64,000 nt of DNA from Triops longicaudatus (taxonomy: Eukaryota; Arthropoda; Branchiopoda; Notostraca; Triopsidae). Every line of letters starts with the position of its first letter. The first letter of the stretch is position 1. Below are positions 26,701-40,911 of the stretch, one piece after another. The stretch lies in the NCBI GenBank assembly GCA_022885665.1, contig JAGQDJ010000224.1:1-64000 (forward strand). Direction: 5' to 3'. Both the position numbers and the translations under genes were made by a program. The notes under the pieces were generated by a model, which saw only the letters and a list, made by a program, of their open reading frames with translations, was not told the origin of the DNA and searched no databases.

Positions 26701-29700
26701 CTCTAGGTGGACTTTCGAATCGAGTTTTCAAACTGAGCCTATGAGTGAAACTAGTCAGGCGAGTTTTGATTCATCTGCGACAGGTGTTGACGGGAAAGTG
26801 AGTCAGTCAACAAGAGAAGAAGAAAGTGTCACGGATTCATTCTGGGCCACCCCAATCGCATCAAGTGAACCACTCTCTACACTAGATAGTGCTTCTCCTA
26901 GGGATATTAGCACCGCTGCTGGGGAAAGAAGCTCCACCATTTTCGAACAAACAGATGACTCAATCGTTTCATTTCCTACATTAGAAGCTTTGACCCCAAC
27001 AGATATCAACACCAATACTAACGAGATAGGATCGACAGCTTTCGAACAAACAGAAAAAACGTATGTTGAGTTTTCAACAAAAGATGCAGCGACTTCCAGA
27101 GAGGTCAGTACCATTACTGAGGAAATAGACACTGCAATATTCGACCAAACTGAAGAACCGAGCATTTCATCGGCAAGTACGCCTACAGAAATAGATTCGG
27201 GGACTACGAATCGAATTACTGTCACAGACAAAGACACTTGGACACCCTCACTCTACGAACCGAGGATATCTACTATCAGTGAAGATAATTTTGATGAGTA
27301 CACAGTTGAAACGAGTACACCATATGGCGAAAAGGAAGCGACGGAAGATGAAGCCACGGAAACTGGTTTGGTCACGTCACCAACGAATTTTAGTCAAATA
27401 ACTACTCCAGACGAAATAACATCCTATTCATTCGGGTATCCAACAACTAGCGATGCATCTGTTGAAGAGATTACCCAAACTCGCCAACCAATTAATTTCA
27501 CAGAGCGAGGCATTTCTACCGAGGTAACATATGGCCCGGGTATTCAGACTGTTTCTGATTTTTACACGACTAGCAGCATTACTGACCAAACTTCTATCAT
27601 GGAGGATGGGCGCTTTAATATTTCTACAGAGATCCTCGACAATATTACAGAAGGAGGGCTTTCGTCGGAAGTGACTAGCAGCGGCTTTGTTGATATTGAG
27701 GGATATAGCACCGATAGTGAATTTCTTGTTACATCACCGCATCCCTTAAGTACGGTAATTGCCACAGAATCAAGTACGTCGACGGTAATTCATACGTTAG
27801 TTGGAAATGACAACACCTCCACATGGTACCTTTCAACTGAAATAACGGAAAATGTACCAGACGTAGCTGAAATTTCTTCTACGTTTTCTTCTACAAACGA
27901 GAAGATCTCTCCAGAAACAAGCCACCCGTACTTCACGAACCAACACACGAGTCAACAAAGTTCAATACGTACACCAACTGAGGAATTCTCACGAGAGAAT
28001 ACGCCTTTTTCCTCTCCAACAACTGACGAGAGTAGTCCAAAGACAACTGAAGGAGATTCTACTGGCGACGTCAGCACTGAAGAATATAGCAAGCCCTCAA
28101 GTACCGACAGGGAATTCACCCAAAAGGCAATAACTCAACTTACGGATACTTCCATGGATGCTAGCTCTACGGCCACGGGTGCTAGTACTATGCTATCAAC
28201 CATGAGTTGGTTTACACCTATTCTAACCCATAATATGACGGACATGGTTACTCTCAGTCGTACGACGAGAGATGAAGGCTCGTCTACTAAAGTCGTCGAT
28301 GTCTTTTCTACCTTTGATTATAATTCGTCTTGCTTTAAATGGCCTTGTTTAAATGGTGGATCGTGTGTGGTTACCGAAAACGGACCCCAGTGTCGTTGCC
28401 GTTGGAGATTCGAAGGTTTACACTGTGAAGTTCCGCTCAATATTTCCACTCCGGCCTTTTACGGCCATTCTCATTTGACGCTTGACCTCAACAGAGCAAA
28501 TCTAACATCAGATAACGAGTTGCGCATCACAGTCGAGTTTCAGTCGGTCTCAACATCAGGAATACTTCTCTTCTTACACGATGGTTTAGGACTCGCAGTT
28601 AACCGATTTTTTCTTATCTTCTTGGAATACGGTACCATAAAATTTCGTTTTTCTTGTGGCAACCATCATATGAGTATGATGGAAACTAAACAGAATGTCA
28701 GTAACGGCAACGTCCAAGTACTCACTCTCAGGTACGTACTCTACATGCAAGAAAGCAATTCATGATACTTATGAAAAATCTCACACGCGTTGTTAGGATT
28801 GCGTGGTTGAAAGGCGGGCAGTGCTTGGGATCGATTCGATTGAATAACACGTACACATTGGAAGGAAGACAAACAGTTGACAGCAATGTTTGGGGAAAGA
28901 ACTGGCCCCGACTTCTCTACCTCGGCAACATCCCAGCGTCTGTTACGAAACCAGCAGCGGCTCAATTCCTCAGAGGGTTCCGTGGATGCATGCTGTTTTT
29001 AAATATTCAAGACCAGCCAATCAGTTTTTGGGATGCTACTGGGGGCTGGGGAATCACACAGTGTCTCTCGCCCCAATGCGCCATGCACAATTGTATGCAC
29101 CAAGGAACTTGCATTGATGGTGACAAAGGCCCGGTTTGTCTCTGTTCGCCTGGGTGAGTGAAGACATGGCTAAACTGAAAGGACTTGTATTTTATATATT
29201 TTTAAAACTTATTCGACTTTAAATAGGTACGAAGGGGATTTCTGTGAGAGAAAAGTATGCGTCGCAAACCCTTGCCAAGCTGGGGGGACCTGCTTAGCCT
29301 CGGGCAATTCTGTGCATTGTCTCTGTCCTTACGAACGGGAAGGAGAATTCTGCGAGCAAAGTAATTTACCCCATCGTCTGTCGGTCCAATTAATTAATTT
29401 GAAAATATTTTTAGTTACGCCAATGCCCCGTCCTATGCTGCAAGGTTCCGTTCAAGGGTACGCCTCTTTCATATCTTACGAACTGCCTACTAAGGTGGAA
29501 GAGACCTTCGAACTGCAAGTGCATTTTGTAACCCAGGATTTGACACAAGTAGCCGTTATTCTCTACATGGGTAAACCGTACTTGGCCCGTAAGAAAGATA
29601 ACGAAAAACATGTCGATTTCTTGGCCGTTAGCCTGGTCAGAGGTCACGTGGCTTTAACCTGGGACCTTGGATCCGGTATATCCTTTTCTTTTCGTTCCAT

Positions 29701-30199
29701 GCATGAATGAAACACTTACCACAATAACTAAATGAAAACTGTGACAGGGACTCGTCGCATTTTTACGCCTTTTCCCGTGAATCCCGGCGTCGGAGCTCAC
29801 CGCGTTGGTGTCGGAAGAAGAGGGCGTGTTTCTTGGTTACAAGTTGATTCCCAGCCGCGTGTCTCAGCCCGGAGCCCTGGCATATTGCATTCTCTGAACG
29901 TAAACGAATTATACGTCGGTGGGCATGAAGCATACAATCTGTCGGCATTGCCTTCCGATTTACCATTCCATGCGGGTTTCCATGGATGCATATTCGGCTT
30001 GAGTTTTAGGGGAGAGGATTACGAGCATGAAGCGCTCGTGCCACGAGTACTTAACGCTCGAAATTTACGACGCTGCCCGTACGCATTTTGCCGAAGTCGC
30101 TGCGACAAGGGAAAATGTGGCTTGGCTTTGCAAGAAACAAACGATCTGCCCAATGAGGCAATAATAGCAATTAATGATGCCAGTCCCGACTTGTGCTAA
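23762..30199 (+). CDS. eys: Eyes shut/spacemaker-like secreted EGF-laminin G protein
   Basis: Exons: 23,762-23,889, 23,973-24,121, 24,500-24,613, 24,675-24,794, 24,853-24,966, 25,023-25,191, 25,264-28,731, 28,797-29,153, 29,227-29,360, 29,415-29,675 and 29,748-30,199. Every phase agrees, giving 1,821 residues. In order: a signal peptide ([18 protein letters not shown]), seven EGF repeats (about 27-300; several start with the calcium-binding VNEC/VDEC form), a Ser/Thr-rich mucin-like region of about 980 residues with many NxS/T sites, EGF8, laminin G 1 (about 1,324-1,508), EGF9-10, laminin G 2 (about 1,586-1,790) and a Cys-containing tail. There is no transmembrane segment or cytoplasmic tail, which argues against Crumbs. 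The mucin block between EGF and LamG units is the layout of Eyes shut, the matrix protein that separates rhabdomeres. Fly Eys is described with more EGF and LamG units, so orthology is likely but not proven. Confidence 0.85.
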
Positions 30200-30356
30200 A
30201 GTGCATACAAAAAAGTATATCTTTGGCGTCCGTACTTGTGAGCTCCCCTAAACTGGCCAGACAGGGTATACCTTATTCTTCACATTCGCCTCATAGAGTC
30301 CGTCCATTCGTCGAAGGCACTGAATTATGAACTGTTGCATACACATCATAACTTTT

Positions 30357-30362
30357 AATAAA
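30357..30362 (+). promoter_or_regulatory. Poly(A) signal AATAAA for the eys-like gene
   Basis: A canonical hexamer lies 158 nt past the stop codon. A second AATAAA occurs near 30,448. They imply a 3' UTR of about 180-280 nt. Confidence 0.6.
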
Positions 30363-30653
30363 ACTCCGAGACCGAAATGCAGCTGAGTGTTTTGTAATTG
30401 CTTGAACCGTCTTCAGAAATACAAATCCAATGCAGACAAATACACGTAAATAAACTGTATTTAATTTATTTTGTTTTCTCTTATCGCTACGTTCCAAATC
30501 CTGAGCGTTGCCATCTTTTGGCATAGAGGATTTTTAAGCAGTTTGATAAGCTGTTACCCATGCGCGGTCCAAAAATGGCGGGATTACGGGATTGTAGGTA
30601 ACCTAGGCCAGACGTTACGAAAATCAGTTTCTGCAGGATGCCAGCATTGGGCA

Positions 30654-30779
30654 CAGGGGCGCAGCGAAGGGGGGGGGGCGGGGGGGCCGGGCTTCCCCCG
30701 ANNNNNNNNNNNNNNNNNNNNNNNNNNNNNNNNNNNNNNCCCCCCCCCCCCCCCGAAAGAATTCCTGGCTGCGCCCCTG
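30654..30779. mobile_element. Small MITE with CAGGGGCGCAGC ends, interrupted by assembly gap
   Basis: Perfect 12-bp terminal inverted repeats (CAGGGGCGCAGC / GCTGCGCCCCTG) bound a G-run on the left and a C-run on the right. The runs flank 38 Ns (30,702-30,739). The right inner end (GAAAGAATTCCTGGCTGCG) is shared in diverged form with the remnant at 32,040-32,101. I found no convincing target duplication. The true length is unknown because of the gap. CAG-type ends suggest hAT-like ancestry. Confidence 0.75.
30702..30739. other. Assembly gap of 38 N inside a G/C homopolymer element
   Basis: The Ns lie between a G-rich run and a run of 15 C that are complementary. A long foldback of G against C is a common cause of polymerase failure, so the gap length is not informative. 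Translations across it are meaningless. Confidence 0.95.
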
Positions 30780-31604
30780 GATACAATGACTTTTGCATTG
30801 AAATGGACTTGGCTAAAACCTCTAAGAACAGCACAAAAACTTATAAAAAACGAAATCCGACTGGAAGAAAGCCTGGTGGATAAGACAACTGGACAAATTC
30901 ATAGACTTATCTTTTGGCTTAAACACACAAAAAATATTAATACATTAAGATTTTTAAAGCGCTTTTTATTCAAAGTGTCGCTTCCGCCATCTCTGATATA
31001 TACGGTGAGATACAGCTTATACGATGGTCTAGGCATGCTACACCTACCTTGAATGCATGAGCACCAGAACGACGTTCACCTGCAAAAAAGAACGAATTAT
31101 GCAAAAGACTCGTATAAAACGAATTCATAAAATTTTGCATCCGTAATCGAGTTCGGTATATGGATATCCATGTCAACCTACACGGTATTCAAGTATGGGC
31201 AAAGATGTCCATCATCATCTCGTACTCCAATTAACCGAATGTTTGGAATATGCAATTTAGGTTTGAAAATTATTCCCTCCGCGCGAGGATTCCGAATCTG
31301 TGAGAATTATTGCGCTAGCCCTTCAAATAAGCGAAAAAAATTAGATTGAATATGAAATTATGCCCTGAGGGCGTCTCAGGAGCCAAAAATTTTGAAATCC
31401 CATAAGGAATAACATGGGAAAAAGTGCAACGCACGATGCAAGCATCATGCTTTCCGAGGTCTTGTTCACCCTTTCCCATCCGCTCTCCTATGTCCCGTGT
31501 CCCATGCTATTTCCAGTTGTAACTCTTGGCAATCCCTACTTATAAGGAATATCCAAAGTACCATAAGAAGAATAGTATGTTGGTTATCTTTTCCTCGGAA
31601 AAAC
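30780..31604. other. Stretch without recognisable gene
   Basis: No family-like coding sequence is present on either strand. The part from about 31,370 may be the body of the SINE-like element whose tRNA-related head is at 31,611-31,682. Confidence 0.5.
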
Positions 31605-31610
31605 CAAACA

Positions 31611-31682
31611 TCAGAGACGGGGAATCGAACCCCCGACCTCACGATTGTGAGTCCAGAACTTAGACCGCTTGGCCATGGCACA
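31611..31682 (-). repeat. tRNA-derived (Leu-like) SINE head or tRNA pseudogene
   Basis: On the minus strand the sequence holds a perfect A box (TGGCCAAGCGG, 31,665-31,675) and B box (GGTTCGATTCC, 31,621-31,631) of an internal Pol III promoter. The D-arm reads TGGCCAAGCGGTCTAAG, close to eukaryotic tRNA-Leu. The anticodon region cannot form a normal 5-bp stem with a 7-nt loop (it folds CTCAC/GTGAG around 4 nt), and the putative acceptor strands do not pair. It is therefore not a functional tRNA gene. A tRNA-derived SINE transcribed toward lower coordinates is the best explanation; I cannot define its 3' end. Confidence 0.7.
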
Positions 31683-32039
31683 TATACAAGATACGTACTT
31701 GAATGAAGAAAACCTTACACCGACAGTATGTTACCTATGCGACTTGTCACAGATGACAACTAGTACTGTTCTTTGATTAATTATAGACTTCTTTCTGACA
31801 AGAAGTTTGTTCGAAATGAAATACCATACCTTATGGTCTTTCGTACAGGTTTTATTTCATTTTATACAATTACAGGAAAGTAAACCATTATTATTTATTT
31901 TGATGACGTGTACAATTAAAATGTGCCCTAAGTCGGTTCGTCGAGCTATTGACAAAGCAACAGTGCTCCAGTTTTACGCTGTTTATTCCGCGTTACTTTA
32001 CGACGACGCTGAAATTATTTTCTTGTGTGCAATTAAGCT

Positions 32040-32101
32040 CAGTGGCAGCATCAAGAAAAAGTTCCCCCCCCCCCCCGAAAAAAATCCTGGTTGTGCCCCT
32101 G
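32040..32101. mobile_element. Short decayed MITE copy related to 30,654-30,779
   Basis: The right end reads CCGAAAAAAATCCTGGTTGT then GCCCCTG. As a reverse complement (CAGGGGCACAACCAGGA) it matches the terminal consensus of the 30,654 element with two transitions. A run of 13 C precedes it, as in that copy. The left end CAGTGGCAGCA is a degraded inverted repeat. Total length is about 62 bp. Confidence 0.6.
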
Positions 32102-35100
32102 ATTGGGCAATCGGTGAATTTAAGAAATTGTTCACGACGTTAAGGGAAACTTACGTTTTGTCACGGGGCAAGATGCTACGAAATATTTCGTTTTCTTATT
32201 TAATTTGTTAAGACACCAATTCTTGGCAGCAAAGGCATGGTCTACGCGCCTATGTGAAAGATTACTATGGACATGGCAACATAGCAAGAAGATTTTAAGT
32301 TTCTAGGCTTCGCATACTTCTAACGGGCAAAGAAAGTAAGCTAGCCAGCTTACCCTAGCTGTCGAATAAGTGAGAGTCGGATTGGGGAGGCCCACTAACT
32401 TCAGTTTCACCGGGCTTGTGTGGTTTGAGCATGGGAGGTTTCAATTGAGTGCCAGATTTGCAATGAGGTCAACTGCTATTGCCACCCAATTCCGTAGTTG
32501 TTACATTTATTCCGTATTCCGTATTATGCGATTATTTATCAGAATTTTAAAGATTCTGTTCCTGAAACGTGACCCGTCAAGTAGGCTAAGATAACAACTG
32601 GCAAAAGTATATTTAATCTACGGAAAGTAAGTGGGCCAGCGTGAAATACATGGTGAGCCAGCACACGCCTTTCCCCTACTAAAAGCGAGCACCCCACTTT
32701 CTTCCTCCACCTATCTTGTCTTTCGGAGGGCACTTACGTCTCATCCTTCGGTGATTTCCTCATGTTTCATAACACCTATTTGCTTTATGTAATATTTCAT
32801 AAGCTTCCCTCATTTGTTTAAAGGAGGAATTTTGCATTCATTTTAGCTGAACACAATACATCCAAGAAAACTGATAAGCCATTAATGCATACAAAATGAC
32901 GTCGTATAAAAGAAAAAATGTAATATTGATGTAGATCACGGCCCTATAATTTTTATATAAAAAGTAAAAATTTTAAGTTGCTCATCATTGGATCGCGCCG
33001 GGTCACAAACTCGAAAGGTAGAGATGTTAATGTAATTTCAAGAACTAAAACTTTTGAGGTTATTTCTTCCGAGAAATAAATGGAGAGTGCCATAATTATG
33101 ACACACTATTATAACTATTATTAAGGATATCACTTTGGCAAAGATTCCAGTTCATGGTGTAGGGTCAAACAATAGCAACAATAAAATAGCCGAGAGCGAA
33201 GACGGAAGGTCAATGTCGCGTCAAAATTATTAAAGCGAATCGAGAGAACTGGGATTTTTCTGATTAAACTTTGTAACAAACAGATCGATAAAAAAACGCT
33301 TCATCCTTTGTTGTGCGGAGAATTATTGCAATACAGAAGCAAACAGTTATAGACAATTTTCTAGTAAGGTTTTGATAAGCTATATAAAAATATTCAACAA
33401 GCAAACACGTAGTTTTCGTATAGCTGATAGGATTTTTTTCTAGCTAAGGAATTAAAATGTAAAAAAAAATCATGGTCGCCTTTTTGGTTTATTTCAGTGC
33501 AAAAATCTCAGAGAACAATGAGCTTAACGAAACCACCTTGTGAACTAATGTCTTGGGCAGTTAAAATTTTTGTGGCTAGGCGATGAGCTTTCATAAACAA
33601 AACTATCCTGAAAATGAGAAACCAAGCAAAGGAGTTTCTTGCTTTTTCTGGTTTAAAAAAAAAGTGCTCTTGCGTGCACACTTTCTTTTGCGTTTGGAGA
33701 AAGGGCCTTCCAGCTTCACAGGAGAAAATAAGTGGTCAAAAATTTCCCCCTCGCCATTCGATCTCTCTCTTTCTCTCCGCTCGTCTGTGATTCAGTGGCG
33801 TGTAAGATTTCCCCTTTAATATTTTACAGTCTCTTTCATCCGCTGCTAACACGTATACTTTCAATGCAGCAGACCGGACATATTACCTTTCTTCCTTAGC
33901 TGTAGCTCTACATGCATGACAGTTGAACGGAAGACGGAGTAGGTGTCGGACGTGGTTGTCGTGCGGTACTGGAGACTCGACGCGCAGCTGGAACAGGAAT
34001 CCCGCACTGCCAGTCGGAAAGGAACGAGGATTCGTAACTTGAAGAATTTTGTCAGTGAAAAGCTGGTATTCGACAAGTGCACGGAATACCTACTTCCTTA
34101 ACCAGCGTTCATATTCGTAACCTGAATTAAATCCAAAAGTGTTTTTCCTCGTGCTAGTGAAGACCATGTGTAACTAAACATAAACGGATACATCTTTACA
34201 CCGGTGCGTTTTGCTGCCTTTTTAGGTGAGTGGGTGATTGTTAGTTGAACAGCTTGAGTTCAAACATAAGCCTATTCCCTACTTGTCATTTTTCTACCAC
34301 AAAATGGGGCGTTAGTCCTTTTGGTTAGTAAGGGAACTCAATTTGGTGTAATTCTTGGCGACTCGTTAAGCCAACGCGGCGCAACAAGTGTAATCAGCAC
34401 CATAGCAGCAGATGACAGAAACGTCCCACTGATCTGAATAATATCATATACCGTTACGATCTAGAGCTAAAAATCTCGTCATCGCAATTTACGGCTCCTT
34501 GTCAAAAGGGCTTTTTTTTCAGGGACGATAATACTTTCTGCAAAAAATATAAAATATTAAACAGGTTTCACATGTACTATAGACAAATTTGAAGAAGGAA
34601 AGTCAAAGCTCGCGATCTGTGTGGTGAAAGTTGCAGGTCGGGGAGATAAAGTTGAGAAAGTTCCGGTCCTTTTGACTTTCTCTAGCCTTGTAGCTTTAGT
34701 ATGCACCACCTGATATTACAGTAGCTTGTGAGGATTTCTCGCCCCGAGGATAAATTTTCGTTTATTAATGTAACAATTTCTAATAATTTTCGGGTTGTTT
34801 TGCGTATGTTGAGCTTCTAGACGGCGATCTATAATATTCAAACGGTGTTGGTTGTACACACCTCGTCGGGATAACGGGGTCAACTCATGACACCGTTCTG
34901 CGGACTCGCACATACCTCAGACCAAACAGATTTTCAAAATAACGGAATAATAATGTAGCTCAAGAAAATATTTACCGCAACTTTAATGAAAGAAAAAGTT
35001 CCCGATGGACGGTGCAATAATATGCCGATTTTAAAGAAGGGCTTAGGCCTATTAATGAGTTTTACTACTTTCCAGTTTAGACCCATTACCTTCGGATTTT

Positions 35101-36846
35101 GTCATTTTTGGGGCCTCTAAGTGCAATGAATGACAATGCGAAACACTTTAGGAGAAAGCTTGGGTTCGTTGGGAGTTTCGAGGTTGTGGGTTGTCTTCCC
35201 AACTTGGCAACTGCTCCAACTTAGATGCACTGGACTTCCTGGAGGAAGAGAAAGCTTTACTTAGATGTTTCTTATTTTGTCTTAACTGACCACAAATCTT
35301 AACAGGCGATTAAATTCGTTCCTATCTCTACGTTTATTTCGTCGTAATTCTCTGTTTTCACGGCGTAATCTTAACCTAATTAGCATAGCCTAATTTTATA
35401 ACGATCAGCCTTATTTAAAAGAAAACTGTCCGTTAAGTCTGGACACACAGATATAGATAAAAGATAACTATAAATGCAAATGTATAGAAATAAACATCTG
35501 CAGTTGAATTTTGGACAGAAACATACAAAAATCTATTCCTTTTCAAGGCGGCATTTCGAAGTGAAAACTCGCAAGTCATTAGATAACACAGCAAGGAGTA
35601 TTCCTAAGCTTTCTCGCAAACATAATGAATTGTAAGCCTTGGAGCGCAAAGAGAAATCTTTTGGCAATTAGTTGTCGTGTACTGCACATTTCGACACTTC
35701 TTTTGACCCCGTTTCTGACCGTTCCACAATAGCAGAGGAATGGGGCTTGGAAAAAAGTGAAAACAGTGCATTACTGACTCGGTTGCGTGGGCTTTTTCCT
35801 TGTGATTCCTTGTTAGAGAAAACGTGTGTATTTGCTCCACAACTTTCTCCTTTCTTTCACGACCTCATACAATTGTTGCGATGGCTAGCATCAGCGGATC
35901 GCTAAGTGGGACAAGGAAAATCATTTTCTCCCTCCCGCCTTTGTTGAACACTGGAGCTCCGTTCGGTGCATTCCTACACACAAATTTGACCCCGTTTTCC
36001 CCTTCGATGATTCCTCCCGGCGAGGACGCAGGGCACGACTAGGGAAAGGAGGCAGAAACGCATTAGGCCTACCGGTAATCTGCGATGCGCAGATCAAGTG
36101 TGCCAGCTGGACAAGGCCATAAACAACGGCCTACATAGAAACATACACAGTGCAAACTATTTAAGCCAACGCATATGGTTTCACTCGCACATAAAGCGCA
36201 CAAAGCCCTACCACTTAAATCAGAAGCATTAAAAAAGCTGTAAATACCTTAATTTATTCAAGGTATTTTTGAGTTACCGACTTGCTAACAATGACAACCA
36301 TTTGTTGCATAGAGCAACGCCAAGCTAGACGTTTCTAGATTTTAAGTGAAAGATTTTCGAGAACACGACGAGTACTTACGCTTCTGTGGATAACACTTCA
36401 ATAATCAGTTTTTAATATCCCTTCCAAAACATATCTACGTAGAATTGTGGCTGCTTATCTTATGTTGCAGAATTACGCAAAGAAGACGTCTAGAATAATG
36501 TTTAGGTGTTCATTTACGTTTGTAAGAAGCTGAAAATACAATTAGAAAAACGTTTAAAGACGTACGTGCTACGAGGGTATATTGTTTCCTGAACTTATGT
36601 TATTTCCGTTCGATTACATTAAGCTGAAACTGGACATGCACTGCTAACTTTACTTCGCAAAATGCCTTTGGTTTCGCTAGGACTGAACTGTTCTTGACGA
36701 GTAAGAACAGTAATTTAAACATATATGTGATATTAACGCTTATTGAACATTATTAAGACAAACAATAATATTTTTTTAATTATTATGCCATCCTTTCATG
36801 TTGCGTTCTACGTTTCAGATTTTATTATACGTCAAAGGAGAAAAAG
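32102..36846. other. Intergenic stretch upstream of the protease gene
   Basis: About 4.7 kb without recognisable coding sequence. A likely acceptor (TTCTACGTTTCAG) ends at 36,818, just upstream of the protease start codon, so a 5' UTR exon of that gene probably lies somewhere in this stretch. A small hairpin, AAATACCTT/AAGGTATTT with an 8-nt loop, lies near 36,242-36,268. Confidence 0.5.
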
Positions 36847-38718
<1,872 letters not shown>

Positions 38719-40749
38719 TAGTGCCAGATGTAGCATCTTTCTCCTGAAAAAGTTTCATACCTTGTTTCAGGAGAGGAGAACCTTTGCTGCCTTAATTGTG
38801 CCTCTAGTCGTCTTCCGTGCAGACAAGACGAATTTAGTGCAGCAATTGAATCATATTTTGTTTACAGTTTGCAAGGTCACATTCTCGGCTTCAACATCAC
38901 ATAAATGTAAACGGACCAAGCATCCTGTGAAGTGTCTGGACACAAATCAGTACTTTAGGTTGTTAAAGCTGCATATTCTGCTAGTAATTCATGCGAGTTC
39001 GGAGTGTGCCAGAAACAGAGCAATGAAGGAAAACGCACATCAAATCTTGTATATACGCTAAGGCTCATGTGTCTTCCAAGTGGACGATAGATTAAGTTGC
39101 ATGCCAAACATTTTCAGTGCAAAAGAAAATCTACGCCACTGCAAAGATCAACACTGGCGCACATAAGAGCGAACAAGACACCAGTTGACTGAGATAATTG
39201 AAAGGTTATGTGCTGTGATCGTGTAATGTAATTTATTAAGGGATTTCCTTCATTTTAACTGGTTAAAAAAGTGGAATCTTTAGTTACATGGAGCAATGAG
39301 ACGTTTGTTAATCATAAACTCCTTGCCTTACAGTGTTATATATGATTTATGTAAACTAAAAAGCTGAGCAGGACCTCCAGTTTATTGTACTTAAAATTAT
39401 TATTTTCTTGCGTTGGGTGTTCTGAATTGACGTTACGGCGATATCGAAAGCAGTTCTGTGTCGTTTAGACGAAATTTTGTAATGACTTTGTGCAGTTTCC
39501 CTATTTTCTTCTGTTTTCATTGATACTGGGTAACTCCAACAAAAGAAATACAAGCCCCCTTGGCTGGTTTCAAGGGTTTGTAATCCTAACTTTCCTCTTT
39601 CGATTTATACTTTATACTTTATACTTCATCAGGAACTTTTCGAAGGAAATTTCGACGCTACTGGATGCTATGCCACGTTTAACAGACGTAAGTGTAAAGA
39701 TTCCAATAGGCTATCTTTTGTTTCAATGGCCTATCCAGCTATTTCAACAAAGAAAAGCCAGAAAGAAACCATCAATATGAATAAACAATTGATTTGGATG
39801 AGTAATTTATTTGAACCAACACACTGTAAATAAAATTCGCAAAAGTCAAGAAAATATTAATCTACAGAATAAAAAATAAGGATTTGAAATCGCAGTGAAC
39901 AGTAACCTTCAGCTTGTTGGTTTGTAGCTCATACAGGGGCAGAGGAGAAAAATGTGTACATTATGAGTCCTTTTTCTAGCCGAACTGCTAAGGGCTATAA
40001 TACCTATCGCTTCCGAGCTCCTAATAAGAATGGACGGTGAAGCCTCAAAAAAAATAATCGAGCATTCGGTCTTTACTGGATTCCTAGTCGTATTTATTTA
40101 CAAGTCATGCCAATATCCGGCTGTGTTTATCGAAATCTGTAGGGTTATGATTAGGGGAAACAACTGCCAACATGGTGTGTCAACTGGAAGCAAAATCGAA
40201 GGCTACAAACCACAGATCTTTGAGAACCGTTAAAGAATCAAAGCCTGAGTAATTGACACAAATCACTCAAGGAAACTGCATTTGTAAAAGAAAGAACGAA
40301 ATACTATACGAGAGATTATTGTCTTATGTCATTTTTAAAAAAAAAAAAAAATATTCCTTTTTGTTGTCGTAAGTACAGTATTTACACAATTCTACAAGAA
40401 AGTCTCGAAGCATACATCATGCACCAAAAAATTTAACAACTAAAGCATTAATTCTCTTGAGTAATGCTAAAAGAGGCTTAAAATAGACATTGAAATTGTA
40501 GTCCGAGCTAAAGTATCTGATAAAAAGTTAAGGTTACATTAGACCAAAACGGAACTAAAACTGTCAAATGAATATTCATGTCAAAAGAGCTCTTTGATGT
40601 TAACATTAATGCCTGTAAACTTCTCTAAAGCTACTACACTTTTTTATTTTTGTTATATAAAAATAAGTATGTAATTATGCCACCGTACCCGGGAGGGATA
40701 GGGCGTCAAAGCTTCACCTGTCTCCAAAAGGTTCATTTTATAACGGGGA
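38719..40749. other. Protease 3' flank and gene-free DNA
   Basis: It begins with the protease 3' UTR. The open frame at 38,762-39,061 lies there and looks non-coding. A heptamer TTTATAC is repeated three times at 39,604-39,624. I recognise nothing else. Confidence 0.5.
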
Positions 40750-40903
40750 CAGTGCCGGATTAAGTGGTCGGGGGACTTGGGGCAAAATTTTGGCGGGGGG
40801 CCCTTTAAGCCTTTATGAGTGTCAAAAAAATGAAACCCATGGTTAGGGCGGGGGGCCCCGGGGCATTTGCCCCTTTTGCCCCCCCCCCCTTAATCCGGCC
40901 CTG
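40750..40903. mobile_element. 154-bp hAT-type MITE with 8-bp target duplication
   Basis: Ends CAGTGCCGGATTAAG and CTTAATCCGGCCCTG are inverted repeats matching at 14 of 15 positions. The element is flanked by AACGGGGA (40,742-40,749) and AATGGGGA (40,904-40,911), an 8-bp target duplication with one mismatch. End sequence, duplication length and absence of coding capacity identify a non-autonomous hAT element. The single mismatches suggest a fairly recent insertion compared with the other copies in the window. Confidence 0.9.
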
Positions 40904-40911
40904 AATGGGGA

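Noticed and set aside
26803..27237. 144-codon antisense frame inside the mucin exon
   Set aside because: It is a shadow of the Ser/Thr-rich coding strand; its Val/Ser/Leu bias is the complement of that composition.
23762..30199. Identification as Crumbs
   Set aside because: EGF and laminin G domains fit, but the frame ends shortly after LamG2 with no transmembrane segment or conserved cytoplasmic tail, and it has a huge mucin-like spacer as in Eyes shut.
30471..31052. 193-codon frame across the N-gap
   Set aside because: It runs through 38 Ns and homopolymer of a MITE and has no protein resemblance.
31611..31682. Functional tRNA-Leu gene
   Set aside because: Pol III boxes are intact but no 5-bp anticodon stem with a 7-nt loop and no paired acceptor stem can be formed.
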